64,000 bases of DNA from an uncultured Pelagibacteraceae bacterium (GCA_902517745.1 CABYDS010000002.1:1-64000); one strand, 5' to 3'; positions 1 through 12,637 are shown, counted from the stretch's first letter. A program made the numbers and translations. Notes: generated from the letters alone by a model not told the origin.

Positions 1-502
1 TTCCAATTGGAATCTGCATAACTAAAGGTTTAGCTCCAAGCCTATCTTTAATCATGTCTACACATCTAAAGAAATCTGCACCGGTTCTATCAAGTTTATT
101 AACAAAACAAATTCTTGGAACTTTATACTTATCAGCTTGTCTCCAAACAGTTTCAGATTGTGGTTCAACACCAGCAACACCATCAAATACTGCAACGGCA
201 CCGTCTAAAACTTTTAGTGATCTTTCAACTTCAATTGTAAAATCAACATGTCCTGGTGTATCAATAATATTAATTCTATGTTCTCTCCAAAAACAAGTAG
301 TTGCAGCTGAAGTTATTGTGATACCTCTTTCCTGCTCTTGTTCCATCCAATCCATCGTGGCAGCACCATCATGAACTTCACCAATTTTATGGCTTTTACC
401 TGTATAATATAAAATTCTTTCTGTAGTTGTAGTTTTACCAGCATCTATGTGGGCCATGATACCTATGTTTCTATATTTATTTAGTGTATGAGTTTTTGCC
501 AT
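1..502 (-). CDS. fusA: Elongation factor G, N-terminal part (cut by window edge)
   Basis: Translational GTPase that drives ribosomal translocation in the cytoplasm. About 167 residues of the N-terminal G domain are visible: the P-loop [10 protein letters not shown] near residue 20, the switch II motif DTPGHVDF, and NKLD for guanine recognition. The start codon is the ATG at 502, giving [12 protein letters not shown], typical of EF-G. The rest of the gene lies left of the window. It follows rpsG by 5 bp on the same strand, the classic rpsL-rpsG-fusA str operon order. Confidence is high; only the 3' end is missing. Confidence 0.96.
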   Translation of the reverse strand, partial: MAKTHTLNKYRNIGIMAHIDAGKTTTTERILYYTGKSHKIGEVHDGAATMDWMEQEQERGITITSAATTCFWREHRINIIDTPGHVDFTIEVERSLKVLDGAVAVFDGVAGVEPQSETVWRQADKYKVPRICFVNKLDRTGADFFRCVDMIKDRLGAKPLVMQIPIG

Positions 503-507
503 ATTAA

Positions 508-978
508 TTACCATCTAAAATGTGCAAAAGCTTTATTTGACTCTGCCATTTTATGTGTATCTTCTCTTTTTTTTATTGCTGAACCTCTTTTTTGATATGC
601 ATCAAAAATTTCATTAAATAATTTATCAGACATTTTTTTATCTTTTCTTTTTCTTGATGCATCAATAATCCATCTCAATGCTAATGCTTGTGATCTTTTA
701 GCTTTTACTTCTACTGGTACTTGATATGTAGCTCCTCCAACACGTCTTGATCTAACTTCAACTGTAGGTCTTACATTATTTATTGCATCATTAAACACTG
801 TTAAAGGTTCGTCTTTTGATTTTGATCTTATTTTATCAATTGCATCGTAAACAATTTTTTCTGCAATTGTCTTTTTTCCGTCAAGCATTATTGAATTTAT
901 TAACTTTGGAATTATTACAGATTTATATTTAGGATCTACAATAGGAATTTTTTTAGGTGCTTTTCTTTTTCGAGACAT
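508..978 (-). CDS. rpsG: 30S ribosomal protein S7
   Basis: Primary 16S rRNA-binding protein of the small-subunit head. The 156-residue length is normal for the family. The central conserved stretch [18 protein letters not shown] and the basic N terminus [10 protein letters not shown] are clear S7 features. It sits 2 bp downstream of rpsL and 5 bp upstream of fusA, so it is almost certainly co-transcribed and translationally coupled with both. Confidence 0.98.
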   Translation of the reverse strand: MSRKRKAPKKIPIVDPKYKSVIIPKLINSIMLDGKKTIAEKIVYDAIDKIRSKSKDEPLTVFNDAINNVRPTVEVRSRRVGGATYQVPVEVKAKRSQALALRWIIDASRKRKDKKMSDKLFNEIFDAYQKRGSAIKKREDTHKMAESNKAFAHFRW

Positions 979-980
979 AT

Positions 981-1352
981 TTATTTACCTTTTTTCGTTC
1001 CATATAAGGAACGTCTCTGTTTTCTATTTGCAACTCCTTGTGTATCCAGGTTTCCACGAAGTATATGATATCGAACACCGGGTAAATCTTTAACACGACC
1101 ACCCCTTATTAAAACTACTGAGTGTTCTTGTAAATTATGTCCCTCTCCAGGAATATATGCCGTAACTTCAAATCCATTTGATAATCTAACTCTAGCAACT
1201 TTTCTTAGTGCTGAGTTTGGTTTCTTAGGAGTAGTTGTATAAACTTTTACACAAACACCTCTTTTCAAAGGTTGTTTTTGTAGTGCTGGAACCTTATTCC
1301 TAGCAATTTGTTTTTCTCTTCCTTTTCTTAACAACTGGTTAATTGTTGGCAT
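981..1352 (-). CDS. rpsL: 30S ribosomal protein S12
   Basis: Decoding-centre protein of the small subunit. At 123 residues it has standard length and shows the hallmark [14 protein letters not shown] and [12 protein letters not shown] segments. The lysines at the two classical streptomycin-resistance positions are intact, so a streptomycin-sensitive allele is predicted. It is the first gene of the str operon here; the 158 bp upstream holds a candidate promoter and a short palindromic leader. Confidence 0.98.
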   Translation of the reverse strand: MPTINQLLRKGREKQIARNKVPALQKQPLKRGVCVKVYTTTPKKPNSALRKVARVRLSNGFEVTAYIPGEGHNLQEHSVVLIRGGRVKDLPGVRYHILRGNLDTQGVANRKQRRSLYGTKKGK

Positions 1353-1510
1353 AAAATTTTTTATATAAGTTTGATTTTAGAGGAAATAACTGTCAGGTTA
1401 TTTGTGGCAGCGTTTAGTGCACTAGTCACTACATTCCAACCAAAAACACGCACAAAATACTATAGAAATTCCATTTGTCAAATTAAAAGACATGGAAAAA
1501 TGATGAATTT
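1353..1510 (-). promoter_or_regulatory. Candidate str operon promoter and leader
   Basis: On the minus strand a perfect -35 hexamer TTGACA (1476-1481) is followed after 16 bp by a weak -10 TATTTT (1454-1459). The inferred leader to rpsL is about 95 nt and contains the perfect 10-bp palindrome TAGTGCACTA followed by GTCACTA. This gap lies between the end of rpoC and rpsL, so a new transcript for rpsL-rpsG-fusA probably starts here. No intrinsic terminator for rpoC was obvious. The assignment rests on sequence resemblance only. Confidence 0.45.
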
Positions 1511-4500
1511 TTATTGATTTACGGGGCTTTCTGCTTGTTCAATCTTCTCGTTCTCTGCTATGAATTTTTCATCATCTAAACGAGCTTTCTTGTTCCACAA
1601 ATTTTTAACAGATCCAGTTCCAGCAGGAACTAATCTACCAACAATAACATTTTCTTTTAATCCTGATAGTTTATCTACTTTACCTTTAATCGCAGCGTCT
1701 GTTAAAACTCTTGTTGTTTCTTGGAAAGAAGCAGCGGAAATAAACGATTCTGTTTGAAGTGAAGCTTTAGTTATTCCCATTAAAACTCTTTCTCCTACTG
1801 CTGGATTTTTACCATCTTTAATTAGCTGCTCATTCATATTTTCAAATCTTATTCTATCGATAATTTCTCCAGGAAGTAATGAGCTGTCTCCTTGTGTTTT
1901 AACTTCAATTTTTTTCAACATTTGTCTTAAAATAACTTCAATGTGCTTATCATTGATAATTACACCTTGGAGTCTATAGACATCTTGAACTTGGTTAACA
2001 AAGTATTCAGTTAATTCTTCTATACCTAATATTCTTAGAATATCATGAGGTAATGGTTGACCATCTAACAGGTACTCACCTTTTTTTATTTTTTCTCCTT
2101 GATTAAAATTAATATGTTTTCCTTTTGGAATTAAATAACTTGAAGTATCGCCATTTTCAGATTCAATTGTTACTCTTTGCTTACCTCTTACCTCTTTGCC
2201 AAATATTACTTTACCATCATTCTCTGCGATAATTGCGCTATCTTTTGCTTTTCTTGCTTCAAATAATTCAGCTACTCTCGGCAGACCTCCTGTAATATCT
2301 TTAGTCTTTGTAGTCTCTTTAGGTAATCTAGCTATTACATCACCTGCTGAAATTTTTTGTCCGTCTTTAACGGATAAAATTGAGTCTGGAACTAGGTAAT
2401 ATCTTGCCTCATTATCATCAGCTTTTTTAACAACATTTCCTTTTGAATCTCTTAAAGTAATTCTTGGTTTTAAATCTGTATTTTTAGATTGAGTTTTCCA
2501 ATCTACAACTGCTTTAGTAGAAATCCCAGTTGCATCATCAGTTGTTTCCGCAATTGATACACCATCTATTAAATCTACATAGTTTGCTATTCCATCTTTT
2601 TCGGCAATAACTGGTGTTGTGTATGGATCCCACTCGCATATTTTAGAACCCTTTTTGACTTTATCTCCATTCTCAAAGAAAAGTTTTGATCCATATGGAA
2701 CTTTATATGCAGCTACTTGTAATCCATTATCATCTTCTATTGATAATTCAGTATTTCTACCCATTACAATTAAATTCTTTTTCGAGTCTACTAATAGATT
2801 TGTGTTAACAATTTTCAATATTCCATCATTATTAGATACAATTTGAGAGTCTTGTTTAACTGATGCTGTACCTCCAACGTGAAAAGTTCTCATTGTTAGC
2901 TGAGTTCCTGGTTCACCGATAGATTGGGCAGATATCATTCCAATCGCTTCACCAACATGAACCATTTTACCTCTTGATAAATCTCTACCATAACAAGTGG
3001 CGCACACACCTTCTTTTAAACTACATGTCATTACTGAATAAACATTCAAGTTTTTTACACCTGCAGAGTCAATTTTTTCGCATGCAGCTTCATCGATCAT
3101 GCTATTTTTCTTAATTAAAACTTCACCGGTTAATGGATTTTTAACGTCTTTTGCGGTTACTCTTCCAAGGGCTCTTTCTGATAAACTAACCATTATATTT
3201 CCACCCTCTAAGACCTCAGTAAGTTTTATAAAGCTTGGGTTATCACATTTTACTTGAGTGATGGTTAAATCTTGAGCAACATCACAAAGTCTTCTTGTTA
3301 AGTAACCAGAACTTGCTGTCTTTAAAGCAGTATCAGCAAGCCCTTTTCTTGCTCCATGTGTTGAATTAAAATATTCTAAAGCTGTTAATCCCTCTTTAAA
3401 ATTTGATGTAATTGGAGACTCAATGATTTCTCCAGATGGTTTTGCAATTAAGCCTCTCATACCAGCTAATTGCTTCATTTGAGCCGCAGAACCTCTTGCT
3501 CCACTGTCTGCCATCATAAATACTGAATTAATTTTTAGACCATCTTCTGTCATTTCTGTAGCAGAAATTCTTTTCATCATTTCTGATGCAACTTTATCTG
3601 TGCATTTTGACCATGCATCAATAACTTTATTGTATTTTTCACCTCTAGTTATTAATCCCTCTGCATATTGATTTTCATAATCAGAAATTAGTTTTTTAGT
3701 TTCATCAATTAATTGTTGTTTATTATCTGGGATAACTAAATCGTCTTTACCGAATGATATTCCAGCTTTGAAAGCATGCTTAAATCCAAGATCTTTCAAT
3801 TTATCACAAAATATTACTGTACTTTTTTGGCCAGAAAATCTGAAAACATGATCGATCACCTCAGATACTATTTTTTTAGGCAATAATCTGTCAACTAATG
3901 CAAATTTATTATTTATATTTTTTGGAATTAAGTTTGCTAATAAAAATCTTCCAGCTGTACTAATATGCTTTTCATGCTTAGTATTACCTTTTTCATCTAC
4001 TGTTGTAAATCTAGAGACAATTCTTGAATGAACTTTGATTTGACCAATTTCTAAAGCATGTTCAATCTCCGAAGTATTAACAAAATATCCCTCAACTCTA
4101 TCTGTTTGATAAGGCGGTTGAGAGAGATAGTAAATTCCTAAAATCATATCCTGACTTGGAACAATAATAGGTTTACCATTTGAAGGGCTTAAAATATTGT
4201 TTGTAGACATCATCAAAACTCTTGCCTCTAATTGTGCCTCTAAACTTAATGGTACGTGAACTGCCATTTGATCACCATCAAAATCTGCGTTGAATGCTGC
4301 ACAAGTTAATGGATGTAACTCTATCGCATTTCCTTCAATTAATTTTGGTTCAAAAGCTTGAACGCCTAATCTATGTAATGTTGGCGCTCTATTTAATATA
4401 ACCGGATGCTCTCTAACAATTAATTCTAAAGCATCCCAAACTTCATTTCTCTCTCTTTCAACAAGTTTTTTAGCTTGCTTGATTGTAGAAGCTAATCCAA

Positions 4501-5674
4501 GTTTATTTAATCTTGCATATAAAAATGGTTTAAATAATTCTAAAGCCATTTTTTTTGGCAAACCGCATTCATGTAATTTTAAGTCTGGTCCAACCACTAT
4601 CACTGATCTTCCAGAATAATCTACTCTTTTACCAAGTAAATTTTGTCTAAATCTTCCTTGTTTACCTTTCAACATCTCTGCTAAAGATTTTAGAGGTCTT
4701 TTTCCAGTTCCTGTAATTACTCTTCCTCTTCTACCATTATCAAATAAAGCATCTACTGACTCTTGAAGCATTCGCTTTTCATTTCTCACAATTATGTCTG
4801 GAGCTTTAAGATCCATTAATCTTTTTAAACGATTATTTCTATTTATAACTCTCCTATACAAATCGTTTAAGTCTGAAGTAGCAAATCTACCTCCATCTAA
4901 TGGAACTAATGGTCTTAATTCAGGTGGAATTACTGGTATTGTAGTTAAAATCATCCACTCAGGTTTATTTCCAGTTTCTATGAAAGACTCAATTAATTTT
5001 AATCTTTTAATTGATCTTTCCTCTGAAACTTTTGATTTAGTCTCTTTGATTGATTTAATTAAAGCTTCTTTTTCTTGTTCTAAATCTATTGATTTTAAAA
5101 TTTCTAAAATTGCTTCAGCTCCAATACCTGCAGTAAATGACTCTTCGCCATACTCATCTTGATATTTTATAAGCTCTTCTTCACCTAAAAGCTGGTTTTT
5201 CTTAAGTCCAGTTAGACCTGGTTCTATTACAATAAAGTTTTCAAAATAGAGTACTCTTTCTACCTCTTTTAGTTTCATATCTATTGCAAGTGATATTCTA
5301 CTTGGTAACGATTTTAAGAACCATATGTGAGCAACTGGAGTTGCTAAATTAATGTGACCCATTCTTTCACGTCTAACATTTGACTTTGTAACCTCAACTC
5401 CACATTTTTCGCATATAATTCCTCTGAATTTCATTCGCTTATACTTACCACAAAGGCATTCATAATCTTTTATAGGTCCAAATATTCTTGCACAAAATAA
5501 TCCATCCTTTTCAGGTCTAAAAGTTCTGTAGTTTATTGTTTCAGGCTTTTTAATTTCTCCGTAAGTCCAAGATTTGATTTTCTCTGGACTAGCAAGAGTT
5601 ATTTTTATGCTATTAAAATTTTGAGCTTCTGAAATTTCTGAAGATTTAAATAGATCTGTTAATTCTTTACTCAT
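1511..5674 (-). CDS. rpoC: RNA polymerase subunit beta-prime
   Basis: Largest catalytic subunit of RNA polymerase. The 1387 residues include the N-terminal zinc-binding cysteines (CLCGKYK and CEKCGVE, about residues 70-95), the absolutely conserved active-site motif [14 protein letters not shown] near residue 460 whose aspartates bind catalytic Mg, the second cysteine cluster [16 protein letters not shown] near 885, and the trigger-loop region [18 protein letters not shown] near 915. The length is close to other alphaproteobacterial orthologues. It starts 2 bp after the rpoB stop codon. Confidence 0.99.
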   Translation of the reverse strand: MSKELTDLFKSSEISEAQNFNSIKITLASPEKIKSWTYGEIKKPETINYRTFRPEKDGLFCARIFGPIKDYECLCGKYKRMKFRGIICEKCGVEVTKSNVRRERMGHINLATPVAHIWFLKSLPSRISLAIDMKLKEVERVLYFENFIVIEPGLTGLKKNQLLGEEELIKYQDEYGEESFTAGIGAEAILEILKSIDLEQEKEALIKSIKETKSKVSEERSIKRLKLIESFIETGNKPEWMILTTIPVIPPELRPLVPLDGGRFATSDLNDLYRRVINRNNRLKRLMDLKAPDIIVRNEKRMLQESVDALFDNGRRGRVITGTGKRPLKSLAEMLKGKQGRFRQNLLGKRVDYSGRSVIVVGPDLKLHECGLPKKMALELFKPFLYARLNKLGLASTIKQAKKLVERERNEVWDALELIVREHPVILNRAPTLHRLGVQAFEPKLIEGNAIELHPLTCAAFNADFDGDQMAVHVPLSLEAQLEARVLMMSTNNILSPSNGKPIIVPSQDMILGIYYLSQPPYQTDRVEGYFVNTSEIEHALEIGQIKVHSRIVSRFTTVDEKGNTKHEKHISTAGRFLLANLIPKNINNKFALVDRLLPKKIVSEVIDHVFRFSGQKSTVIFCDKLKDLGFKHAFKAGISFGKDDLVIPDNKQQLIDETKKLISDYENQYAEGLITRGEKYNKVIDAWSKCTDKVASEMMKRISATEMTEDGLKINSVFMMADSGARGSAAQMKQLAGMRGLIAKPSGEIIESPITSNFKEGLTALEYFNSTHGARKGLADTALKTASSGYLTRRLCDVAQDLTITQVKCDNPSFIKLTEVLEGGNIMVSLSERALGRVTAKDVKNPLTGEVLIKKNSMIDEAACEKIDSAGVKNLNVYSVMTCSLKEGVCATCYGRDLSRGKMVHVGEAIGMISAQSIGEPGTQLTMRTFHVGGTASVKQDSQIVSNNDGILKIVNTNLLVDSKKNLIVMGRNTELSIEDDNGLQVAAYKVPYGSKLFFENGDKVKKGSKICEWDPYTTPVIAEKDGIANYVDLIDGVSIAETTDDATGISTKAVVDWKTQSKNTDLKPRITLRDSKGNVVKKADDNEARYYLVPDSILSVKDGQKISAGDVIARLPKETTKTKDITGGLPRVAELFEARKAKDSAIIAENDGKVIFGKEVRGKQRVTIESENGDTSSYLIPKGKHINFNQGEKIKKGEYLLDGQPLPHDILRILGIEELTEYFVNQVQDVYRLQGVIINDKHIEVILRQMLKKIEVKTQGDSSLLPGEIIDRIRFENMNEQLIKDGKNPAVGERVLMGITKASLQTESFISAASFQETTRVLTDAAIKGKVDKLSGLKENVIVGRLVPAGTGSVKNLWNKKARLDDEKFIAENEKIEQAESPVNQ

Positions 5675-5675
5675 A

Positions 5676-8600
5676 TTAATTTAGCTCCACATTTAGTGCT
5701 AGAGATTTAATTTCTTTAACTAAAACATTAAATGACTCAGGTATTCCTGACTCAAAATTTTCCTCACCTTTAACGATAGTTTCATAAACTTTAACTCTGC
5801 CAGCTACATCATCTGACTTAACAGTAAGAATTTCTTGTAATGTATACGAAGCTCCATAAGCCTCTAATGCCCAAACTTCCATTTCACCAAATCGCTGACC
5901 TCCTAATTGTGCTTTACCACCAAGAGGTTGTTGCGTTACTAAGCTGTAAGGACCAGTAGATCTCGCATGAATTTTATCTTCAACTAGATGATGAAGTTTT
6001 AACATATAAATTGTTCCAACTGTAACAGGTCTATCAAATTTCTCACCAGTTCTTCCATCCCAAAGTGTAGTTTGACCTGAGTTTGGTAATTCTGCTAATT
6101 CTAACATTTTGGTAACATCGTTTTCTTTAGCGCCATCAAAAACTGGTGTAGCTATTGGAACACCATGTCTTATGTTTGAACATAAATCCTCAAATTCAGA
6201 TTGATTTAATTTTTCAATGTCTTCATCATATATTTCTTTACCGTATACATTCTTCAAAAATGTTTTGATCTTCTCTGTCTTTTCAATTTTCTTATGGTTT
6301 TCGTTTACTAATTGATTTAATTTCTCACCTAACTCTGTGCAAGACCATCCTAAGTGTGTCTCTAATATTTGACCAACATTCATCCTACTCGGAACACCTA
6401 ATGGGTTAAGAACTATATCTACTGGTTTACCATTTTCTCTATAGGGCATATCTTCAACTGGAACTATTTTGCTTACAACACCTTTATTTCCATGTCTTCC
6501 AGACATTTTATCTCCTGGTCTTAGTCTTCTTTTTATAGCAACAAAAACTTTAACCATTTTCATAACACTAGGTAATAAATCGTCACCTTGTCTAATTTTT
6601 AAAACTTTATCTTCAAATCTTTCTTGAATATCTTGTTTAGCGCTATTGTACTGATCTTTAATTTGAGACAATGAAGATACTTTATCTTGCTCATCGACTG
6701 ATATTTTAAATAAATCAGAAACAGGTAAAGTATTAATTATCTCCTCAGATATAACTGTATTTGCCTCAACATCTTTAACTTTTTTATTAATTTTTGTTCC
6801 ATTTAATATTGATGACAATCTCTGTTTTATACTTCTTTCTAAAATTTCTTCTTCAACTTTTTTATCTTCTTGAACACTCTCGATTTCTGCTCGCTCTATA
6901 GTTATTGATCTTTCATCTTTATCAATACCATGTCTATTAAATACCCTCACATCAACTACTATACCACCACTTCCACTTGGCATTTTTAATGATGTATCAG
7001 TAACATCAATTGCCTTTTCTCCAAATATTGATCTTAATAATTTTTCTTCCGGGCCTGATGCAGTATCTCCTTTAGGAGTTACTTTACCCACTAAAATATC
7101 TCCTGGTTTAACTTCAGCACCAATATAAACTATTCCTGACTCATCTAAATTTTTTAAAGATTCCTCATTAACATTTGGAATATCTCTTGTAATATCTTCC
7201 TCACCCAATTTTGTATCTCTAGCCATTACTTCGTATTCTTCTATGTGTATAGATGTAAACACATCGTCTGTTACACATCTTTCTGAAATTAAAATTGAAT
7301 CTTCAAAGTTATAACCTTGCCAAGGCATGAAGGCTACGGTTACATTTTTACCTAAGGCTAATTCACCAACTTTAGTAGATGGGCCATCAGCAATGATGTC
7401 TCCAGATTTAACTTTATCTCCAACTCTCACTAAAGGTTTTTGATTTATGCAGGTGTTTTGATTTGATCTTTTAAACTTTTGTAAATTATATATATCAACC
7501 CCTGATTTAGTATAATCTTTTTCACTTGAAGCTTTTATAACAATTCTTTTACCATCAATTTTATCTACAACTCCATCTCTTCTCGCAACTATTGTTACTC
7601 CTGAATCTAAAGCAACATCACTTTCTATACCTGTGCCTACAAGTGGGGCCTCTGGTTTTAACAACGGAACTGCTTGTCTCATCATATTAGAACCCATAAG
7701 TGCTCTATTAGCATCATCATTTTCTAAAAAAGGTATTAGAGATGCAGCCACCGATACAAGTTGCTTTGGAGAAACATCGATATAATCTATGCTATCTGGT
7801 TTAGCTAAAATAAAATTTAAATTTTGTCTACAAGAAACTAATTCTTCAGTAAACTTACCATTTTTGTCAATAAGAGAATTAGCTTGTGCAATAGTAAATT
7901 TGGTCTCTTCCATGGCAGATAAATATTCAATATTATTTTGCACGATACCATCTTTTACCTTTTTATAAGGGCTTTCAATGAAACCATATTTATTTATTTT
8001 TGAATATGTAGATAAACTATTAATTAGACCAATGTTCGGTCCCTCTGGCGTTTCAATTGGACAAATTCTTCCATAATGAGTAGGGTGAACATCTCTGACT
8101 TCAAACCCAGCTCTTTCTCTTGTTAAACCACCTGGTCCTAAAGCAGACACTCTTCTTTTATGAGTGATTTCGGAAAGTGGATTAGTTTGATCCATAAACT
8201 GAGATAATTGTGAGGTAGCAAAGAAATCTTTAAGAGAAATAGTCAAAGGTTTTGCATTAATTAAATCTTGGGGCATTGCTGACTCAACATCTAGAGTAGT
8301 CATTTTCTCTTTTATAGCTCTTTCCATTCTATAGACGCCTATTCTTGCCTGATTTTCCACTAGTTCACCAACTGATCTTACTCTCCTATTTCCTAAATGA
8401 TCAATATCATCAACTTCATCTTTACCATCTCTTAAGTCTAACATTTTCTGAATTATTGCTAGTATGTCATCATTTCTTAAAATTGTAATTTTATCTGAAC
8501 AAGTTAGTTCTAATCTTGAATTCATTTTTACTCTTCCAACATCTGATAAATCATATCTGTCAGAGCTAAAAAATAGGTTATTAAATATCTGAGTAGCTAT

Positions 8601-9758
8601 TTCTATTGTTGGAGGTTCTCCTGGTCTTAAAACCTTATAAATTTCAGTAATTGCATCATTTTTATTTTCATTTTTATCATTAAAAATACTTAATAATAAG
8701 TATGGACCTTTATTTATTGAGTTAGTTCTAGAAATATCTAAAGATTTAATATCAGCCTCAATGATTTTACTTATTATAGTCTCATTTATTTCTGTTCCAA
8801 TTTTAAATACATCTTCACCAACTTTAATATCTCTATGTAAAAATTTACCGTATAAAGACTCGCTAGAAACAAAAATTTCTTTTAGACCATCATTTGAGAG
8901 TTTTTTTGCAGTTAAAAAATTAATTTTTTCACCTAATTTAACAACAACTTTGTTATTTTTTGCATCAATTACTTCCTCTGAAAAATTCTTAGCTTTATAA
9001 TTCTCTGGATCAAACTTGGTTTTCCACTTATTTAAATTTTTATCATACGATAAAGTTTCTTTTTGATAAAATTCATCAACAATATCATTTTTGGAAAAAC
9101 CTAATGCTTGTAACAGTGTTGAAACTAAAATTTTCTTTTTCCTATCAATTCTAAAATATAACAAATCTTTTACATCAAACTCAAAATCTAACCAAGATCC
9201 ACGATTAGGAATTACTCGACAATTGAATAATAATTTTCCGCTTGCATGAGATTTTCCTTTATCATGATCAAAAAATACACCTGGGCTTCTATGCATTTGA
9301 TTAACAACAACTCTTTGAACTCCATTGGTTATAAAGGTTCCACTATTTGTCATCATTGGAACTTCACCCATATAAACTTCTTGTTCTTTTGCTGACAAAA
9401 TATCTTTTGTGTTATTTTCTTGATCAATCTCGTATACAACTAATCTAAGAGTACATTTGAGAGCCGCAGAATAAGTTAGCCCTCTAGCTATACATTCTTC
9501 AACATCGAATTTAGGTCTTTCCAATTTGTATGAAACATACTCAAGTGTTGCTTTATCATTTAAATCTTCAATTGGAAAAATGCTTTTAAAAACTCTATCA
9601 AAACCTTTAACAAGATGTTGCTCAACATCTTGTTTGAATTCTGTGAGTTCTTTATAAGAATTCTTTTGCACCTCTATAAGATTTGGAATAGATAAACTTT
9701 CTTTAAGTTTACCGAAGCTTCTTCTTATGTTTTTCTTTTCTGTAAAAGATAATTGCAT
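5676..9758 (-). CDS. rpoB: RNA polymerase subunit beta
   Basis: Second large catalytic subunit of RNA polymerase, 1360 residues. The rifampicin-binding region ([20 protein letters not shown], then [10 protein letters not shown]) lies near residue 515, and the C-terminal [19 protein letters not shown] motif near 1085 contacts the active site. In rpoB the serine and histidine positions linked to rifampicin resistance look wild type. It lies 45 bp after rplL in the usual rplKAJL-rpoBC order. Confidence 0.99.
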   Translation of the reverse strand: MQLSFTEKKNIRRSFGKLKESLSIPNLIEVQKNSYKELTEFKQDVEQHLVKGFDRVFKSIFPIEDLNDKATLEYVSYKLERPKFDVEECIARGLTYSAALKCTLRLVVYEIDQENNTKDILSAKEQEVYMGEVPMMTNSGTFITNGVQRVVVNQMHRSPGVFFDHDKGKSHASGKLLFNCRVIPNRGSWLDFEFDVKDLLYFRIDRKKKILVSTLLQALGFSKNDIVDEFYQKETLSYDKNLNKWKTKFDPENYKAKNFSEEVIDAKNNKVVVKLGEKINFLTAKKLSNDGLKEIFVSSESLYGKFLHRDIKVGEDVFKIGTEINETIISKIIEADIKSLDISRTNSINKGPYLLLSIFNDKNENKNDAITEIYKVLRPGEPPTIEIATQIFNNLFFSSDRYDLSDVGRVKMNSRLELTCSDKITILRNDDILAIIQKMLDLRDGKDEVDDIDHLGNRRVRSVGELVENQARIGVYRMERAIKEKMTTLDVESAMPQDLINAKPLTISLKDFFATSQLSQFMDQTNPLSEITHKRRVSALGPGGLTRERAGFEVRDVHPTHYGRICPIETPEGPNIGLINSLSTYSKINKYGFIESPYKKVKDGIVQNNIEYLSAMEETKFTIAQANSLIDKNGKFTEELVSCRQNLNFILAKPDSIDYIDVSPKQLVSVAASLIPFLENDDANRALMGSNMMRQAVPLLKPEAPLVGTGIESDVALDSGVTIVARRDGVVDKIDGKRIVIKASSEKDYTKSGVDIYNLQKFKRSNQNTCINQKPLVRVGDKVKSGDIIADGPSTKVGELALGKNVTVAFMPWQGYNFEDSILISERCVTDDVFTSIHIEEYEVMARDTKLGEEDITRDIPNVNEESLKNLDESGIVYIGAEVKPGDILVGKVTPKGDTASGPEEKLLRSIFGEKAIDVTDTSLKMPSGSGGIVVDVRVFNRHGIDKDERSITIERAEIESVQEDKKVEEEILERSIKQRLSSILNGTKINKKVKDVEANTVISEEIINTLPVSDLFKISVDEQDKVSSLSQIKDQYNSAKQDIQERFEDKVLKIRQGDDLLPSVMKMVKVFVAIKRRLRPGDKMSGRHGNKGVVSKIVPVEDMPYRENGKPVDIVLNPLGVPSRMNVGQILETHLGWSCTELGEKLNQLVNENHKKIEKTEKIKTFLKNVYGKEIYDEDIEKLNQSEFEDLCSNIRHGVPIATPVFDGAKENDVTKMLELAELPNSGQTTLWDGRTGEKFDRPVTVGTIYMLKLHHLVEDKIHARSTGPYSLVTQQPLGGKAQLGGQRFGEMEVWALEAYGASYTLQEILTVKSDDVAGRVKVYETIVKGEENFESGIPESFNVLVKEIKSLALNVELN

Positions 9759-9803
9759 CTCAGCTACTGATTAAAATGTAACCAGTAAATAATCCTATCT
9801 AAT

Positions 9804-10175
9804 TTATTTTAGTTCTACTTTTGCGCCAGCTGCTTCGAGTTTTTGTTTTATCTCTTCTGCTTCTTTTTTATTAACACCTGTTTTGACTTCTTTTGGTGCT
9901 CCTTCAACTAAATCTTTTGCTTCTTTAAGTCCTAAAGCCGTAATAGCTCTAACCTCTTTTATAACATTAATTTTTTTATCCCCAGCTGCAGTAAGCATAA
10001 TTGTAAATTCATCTTTTTCTTCTGCTGGTGCTGCTCCACCTGCAGCTGCTGGTGCTGCTGCTACAGCTGCCGCCGCAGTCACTCCCCATTTTTCTTCTAG
10101 TTGTTTTGAAAGTTCAGCTGCCTCTACAACAGTTAAACTTGATAAGTCATCTATAATTTTATTTAAGTCAGCCAT
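9804..10175 (-). CDS. rplL: 50S ribosomal protein L7/L12
   Basis: Stalk protein that recruits translation factors. The 123 residues have the N-terminal dimerisation helix, the alanine-rich hinge around residues 36-52 and the conserved C-terminal domain with [17 protein letters not shown]. It lies 18 bp after rplJ. L7/L12 is needed in several copies per ribosome; no internal promoter could be recognised. Confidence 0.98.
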   Translation of the reverse strand: MADLNKIIDDLSSLTVVEAAELSKQLEEKWGVTAAAAVAAAPAAAGGAAPAEEKDEFTIMLTAAGDKKINVIKEVRAITALGLKEAKDLVEGAPKEVKTGVNKKEAEEIKQKLEAAGAKVELK

Positions 10176-10193
10176 AGTAAATCTTGTCCCTGG

Positions 10194-10703
10194 TTATTTT
10201 TTTGATTTTTCGAGCGCTAAAATAGCGATTTTTGACGCCGGCGCAAGTAAAATACTTGCTATTTTTTGTGCTGGAGACCTTAATATTCCTACTATTTTTG
10301 CCCTAGCCTCATCCAATGAAGGTAAGGTAGCTACATTTTTGACGCCAGCAACGTCTAAAATGTCGGATCCCATGATTCCACCTAAAATCTTTAGATTCTC
10401 ATTTTCCTTTGAGAAATTTGTCAATATTTTTGCAGAAGTTATTGCATCTTCAGACAAAGCTACAGCAGTGGGACCTGAAAACAAGTTTGAAAGATCTTTG
10501 CATCTTGTTTTTTCTAGAGCTAATTTTGTAATTCTGTTATTTGTAATTTTAAATTTTATGCCGTGTTCTCTCATTTTAGCTCTTAAGTCATCAAGTTGAT
10601 TCATAGTTAAGCCTTGATAATGAGTAACTATTACAGCTTCGGAATTTTCGAACTGATTTGTCATATCAGATATATACTGTTTCTTTTGTTCTTTATTCAT
10701 CAT
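10194..10703 (-). CDS. rplJ: 50S ribosomal protein L10
   Basis: Base of the L7/L12 stalk; binds 23S rRNA and carries L12 dimers through its C-terminal helix. The 169 residues include the family pattern VTHYQGLTMNQLDDLRAKMR near residue 26 and FSGPTAVALS near residue 75. It begins 2 bp after rplA, leaving no space for the separate long leader that regulates rplJL in some bacteria. Confidence 0.97.
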   Translation of the reverse strand: MMNKEQKKQYISDMTNQFENSEAVIVTHYQGLTMNQLDDLRAKMREHGIKFKITNNRITKLALEKTRCKDLSNLFSGPTAVALSEDAITSAKILTNFSKENENLKILGGIMGSDILDVAGVKNVATLPSLDEARAKIVGILRSPAQKIASILLAPASKIAILALEKSKK

Positions 10704-10705
10704 AA

Positions 10706-11395
10706 TTAAATACTCTTACCTAATTTTATTTTATATGAGACACCCATTGTTGACGTTATAAAAGCTTGTTTAATTAAATCGCCTTTAATTGTATTATTTG
10801 ATTTTTCCTTTTCTAATGCATCTAATACCGCATTAAAATTCAATATTAATGTATCATCCGAAAAAGATTTGTTTCCTATGCTCAAACCAATGTTTCCATC
10901 TTTATCATTTCTTATTTCGACTTGTCCAGATTTTGCATCGGTTATAGCTTTTTTTACATCATTGGTTACCGATCCTAATTTCGGATTTGGCATTAATCCT
11001 TTTGGACCAAGAACTTTTCCTAATTTTGAAAGTTTAATCATCATTCCAGGAGTACAAATTAATTTTTCAAAGTTTATATTTCCTGCTTTTATTTCCTCTA
11101 TAAGCTCATCTCCACCAACAACTTCTGCTCCAGCATCTTTTGCCTCTTGAGATTTATTATCTTCACAAACAACTCCTATTTTAACTTTTTTTGAACTGCC
11201 ACCAGGTAAATTGATTACTGTCCTAATATTAATCTCACTTTTCTTTTGTTTATTATTAATTTGTAAATTTAGGTCTAAAGACTCATCAAATTTTGTTGTA
11301 CAATTTTGCTTTAAAATAGGAATTAATTTATCAACAGACTCTGACTGCAAATCTCTAGTTTTTTCTGGCAATTTCTTATATCTTTTTGATGACAT
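10706..11395 (-). CDS. rplA: 50S ribosomal protein L1
   Basis: L1 stalk protein that assists E-site tRNA release. At 229 residues it has the family length and the signature KLGKVLGPKGLMPNPKLGSV with the following T-D-V-K-K segment (around residues 125-150). Its start codon overlaps the rplK stop, implying translational coupling. In other bacteria L1 feeds back on its own mRNA; no site for that was recognised here. Confidence 0.98.
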   Translation of the reverse strand: MSSKRYKKLPEKTRDLQSESVDKLIPILKQNCTTKFDESLDLNLQINNKQKKSEINIRTVINLPGGSSKKVKIGVVCEDNKSQEAKDAGAEVVGGDELIEEIKAGNINFEKLICTPGMMIKLSKLGKVLGPKGLMPNPKLGSVTNDVKKAITDAKSGQVEIRNDKDGNIGLSIGNKSFSDDTLILNFNAVLDALEKEKSNNTIKGDLIKQAFITSTMGVSYKIKLGKSI

Positions 11396-11823
11396 TATTC
11401 AACTACCTCGATACCCATAGATCTTGCAGATCCAGCAATAATTTTTGCAGCTTCATCAACATCATGGGCATTTAAATCTGCCATTTTTTTTTCAGCAATT
11501 TCTTTTAATTGTTTTTTTGATATTTTTGCAACTATGTTTCTTCCAGGTTCTTTTGAACCACTTTTTAATTTTACGGCCTCTTTAATAAAATGTGATGCAG
11601 GAGGTGATTTAATTATAAAATCAAACTTTTTGTCTTTATATACTGTTATAATTACTGGTACAGGCTTACCTGCAAATGATTTAGTTTTTTCATTAAAAGC
11701 TTTACAAAAGTCCATTATATTAATCCCTCTTTGACCTAGAGCTGGGCCGACTGGTGGTGCTGGGTTTGCCTGACCACCATTTATTTGTAATTTTATATAT
11801 CCACTTATTTCTTTTTTTGCCAT
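11395..11823 (-). CDS. rplK: 50S ribosomal protein L11
   Basis: Component of the GTPase-associated centre, needed for stringent-response activation of RelA. The 142 residues begin with the conserved [20 protein letters not shown] segment and end with the MGIEV motif. The start overlaps the nusG stop by one base and the stop overlaps the rplA start, so nusG-rplK-rplA are translationally coupled. Confidence 0.98.
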   Translation of the reverse strand: MAKKEISGYIKLQINGGQANPAPPVGPALGQRGINIMDFCKAFNEKTKSFAGKPVPVIITVYKDKKFDFIIKSPPASHFIKEAVKLKSGSKEPGRNIVAKISKKQLKEIAEKKMADLNAHDVDEAAKIIAGSARSMGIEVVE

Positions 11824-12353
11824 TAACTTGCCTTCTCTACTTGACTATATTCTAAATCAACAGGAGTTGGTCTGCCAAAGATAGATACCGAGACTTTTAA
11901 TCTTAATTTGTCTTCATCTATATCTTCAACTAAACCACTGAATGAAGCAAAAGGTCCATCTATAACTTGGACTTTTTCACCAACATTGTACTCAACACCT
12001 GATTTGGGTTGAACTACACCATCTTTAATTTGGCCAAGTATTTTTTCAATTTCTTTTTCAGACACAGGTATTGGTGTTCCCTTTGTTCCTAAAAAACCAC
12101 TTACTTTTTTTAAATTTTTAATCATATGATAAATAGTGTTATCCATTTCGCTCTTTAACAAAACATATCCTGGAAAATATTTTTTCTTTCTTTGAACTCT
12201 TTTTCCTCTTTTAACCTCAGTAATATCATGTGTAGGAACAATAATTTCCTCAATTTTATCTGCAAGATTTGCTTTTGTGGCCTCCTCTTTTATTTCTTGG
12301 GCAACCTTATTTTCAAAACTTGAGTGCGATTGTACAATATACCAATTTTTCAT
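11823..12353 (-). CDS. nusG: Transcription antitermination factor NusG
   Basis: Transcription elongation factor that bridges RNA polymerase to Rho or the ribosome. The 176 residues have the N-terminal NGN domain ([16 protein letters not shown] and [12 protein letters not shown]) and the C-terminal KOW domain with [17 protein letters not shown]. The start overlaps the secE stop codon. Normal family length, no unusual insertions. Confidence 0.98.
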   Translation of the reverse strand: MKNWYIVQSHSSFENKVAQEIKEEATKANLADKIEEIIVPTHDITEVKRGKRVQRKKKYFPGYVLLKSEMDNTIYHMIKNLKKVSGFLGTKGTPIPVSEKEIEKILGQIKDGVVQPKSGVEYNVGEKVQVIDGPFASFSGLVEDIDEDKLRLKVSVSIFGRPTPVDLEYSQVEKAS

Positions 12354-12544
12354 TATAAATTAACCTTTAAAACCAATTCTAAAAAAAATTGAAGAACTTG
12401 GTCTAATAACAAAAAAAATAAGGCTGCAACGATAGCCATGGCAACTACCATTAAAGACCCTTGTATAACCTCTTTACCGGTAGGCCAGGTAACTTTAAAA
12501 GCCTCTTGTTTTACATCCTGAATAAATTTTAATGGATTTTTCAT
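12353..12544 (-). CDS. secE: Preprotein translocase subunit SecE
   Basis: Small essential subunit of the SecYEG channel. The 63 residues form an amphipathic N-terminal helix with the conserved VTWPTGKEV segment, followed by a single transmembrane helix of about 20 hydrophobic residues. This is the short single-span form typical of most bacteria, not the three-span enterobacterial form. It sits between tRNA-Trp and nusG, the usual place. Confidence 0.97.
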   Translation of the reverse strand: MKNPLKFIQDVKQEAFKVTWPTGKEVIQGSLMVVAMAIVAALFFLLLDQVLQFFLELVLKVNL

Positions 12545-12554
12545 AATTTAATTT

Positions 12555-12630
12555 TGGCAGGAGCGGAGGGAATCGAACCCCCAACCTCCGGTTTTGGAGA
12601 CCGGCGCTCTACCAATTGAGCTACACTCCT
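12555..12630 (-). tRNA. tRNA-Trp (anticodon CCA)
   Basis: Cloverleaf on the minus strand, 76 nt including an encoded CCA: acceptor AGGAGTG pairs with the 3' strand CGCTCCT (one G-T and closing pairs), D arm GCTC/GAGC, anticodon loop CTCCAAA, T arm GGGGGTTCGATTCCC. The anticodon CCA reads UGG. It lies between tuf and secE, the conserved tuf-trnW-secE-nusG order. Confidence 0.95.
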
Positions 12631-12637
12631 ATGGAGT

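Noticed and set aside
54..374. Plus-strand open frame in the first 400 bases
   Set aside because: Antisense to the N-terminal G domain of fusA; the protein has no recognisable features.
9883..10599. 238-codon open frame on the plus strand over rplL and rplJ
   Set aside because: It is antisense to two certain ribosomal protein genes, and its alanine- and serine-rich product mirrors their codon use. No family resemblance.
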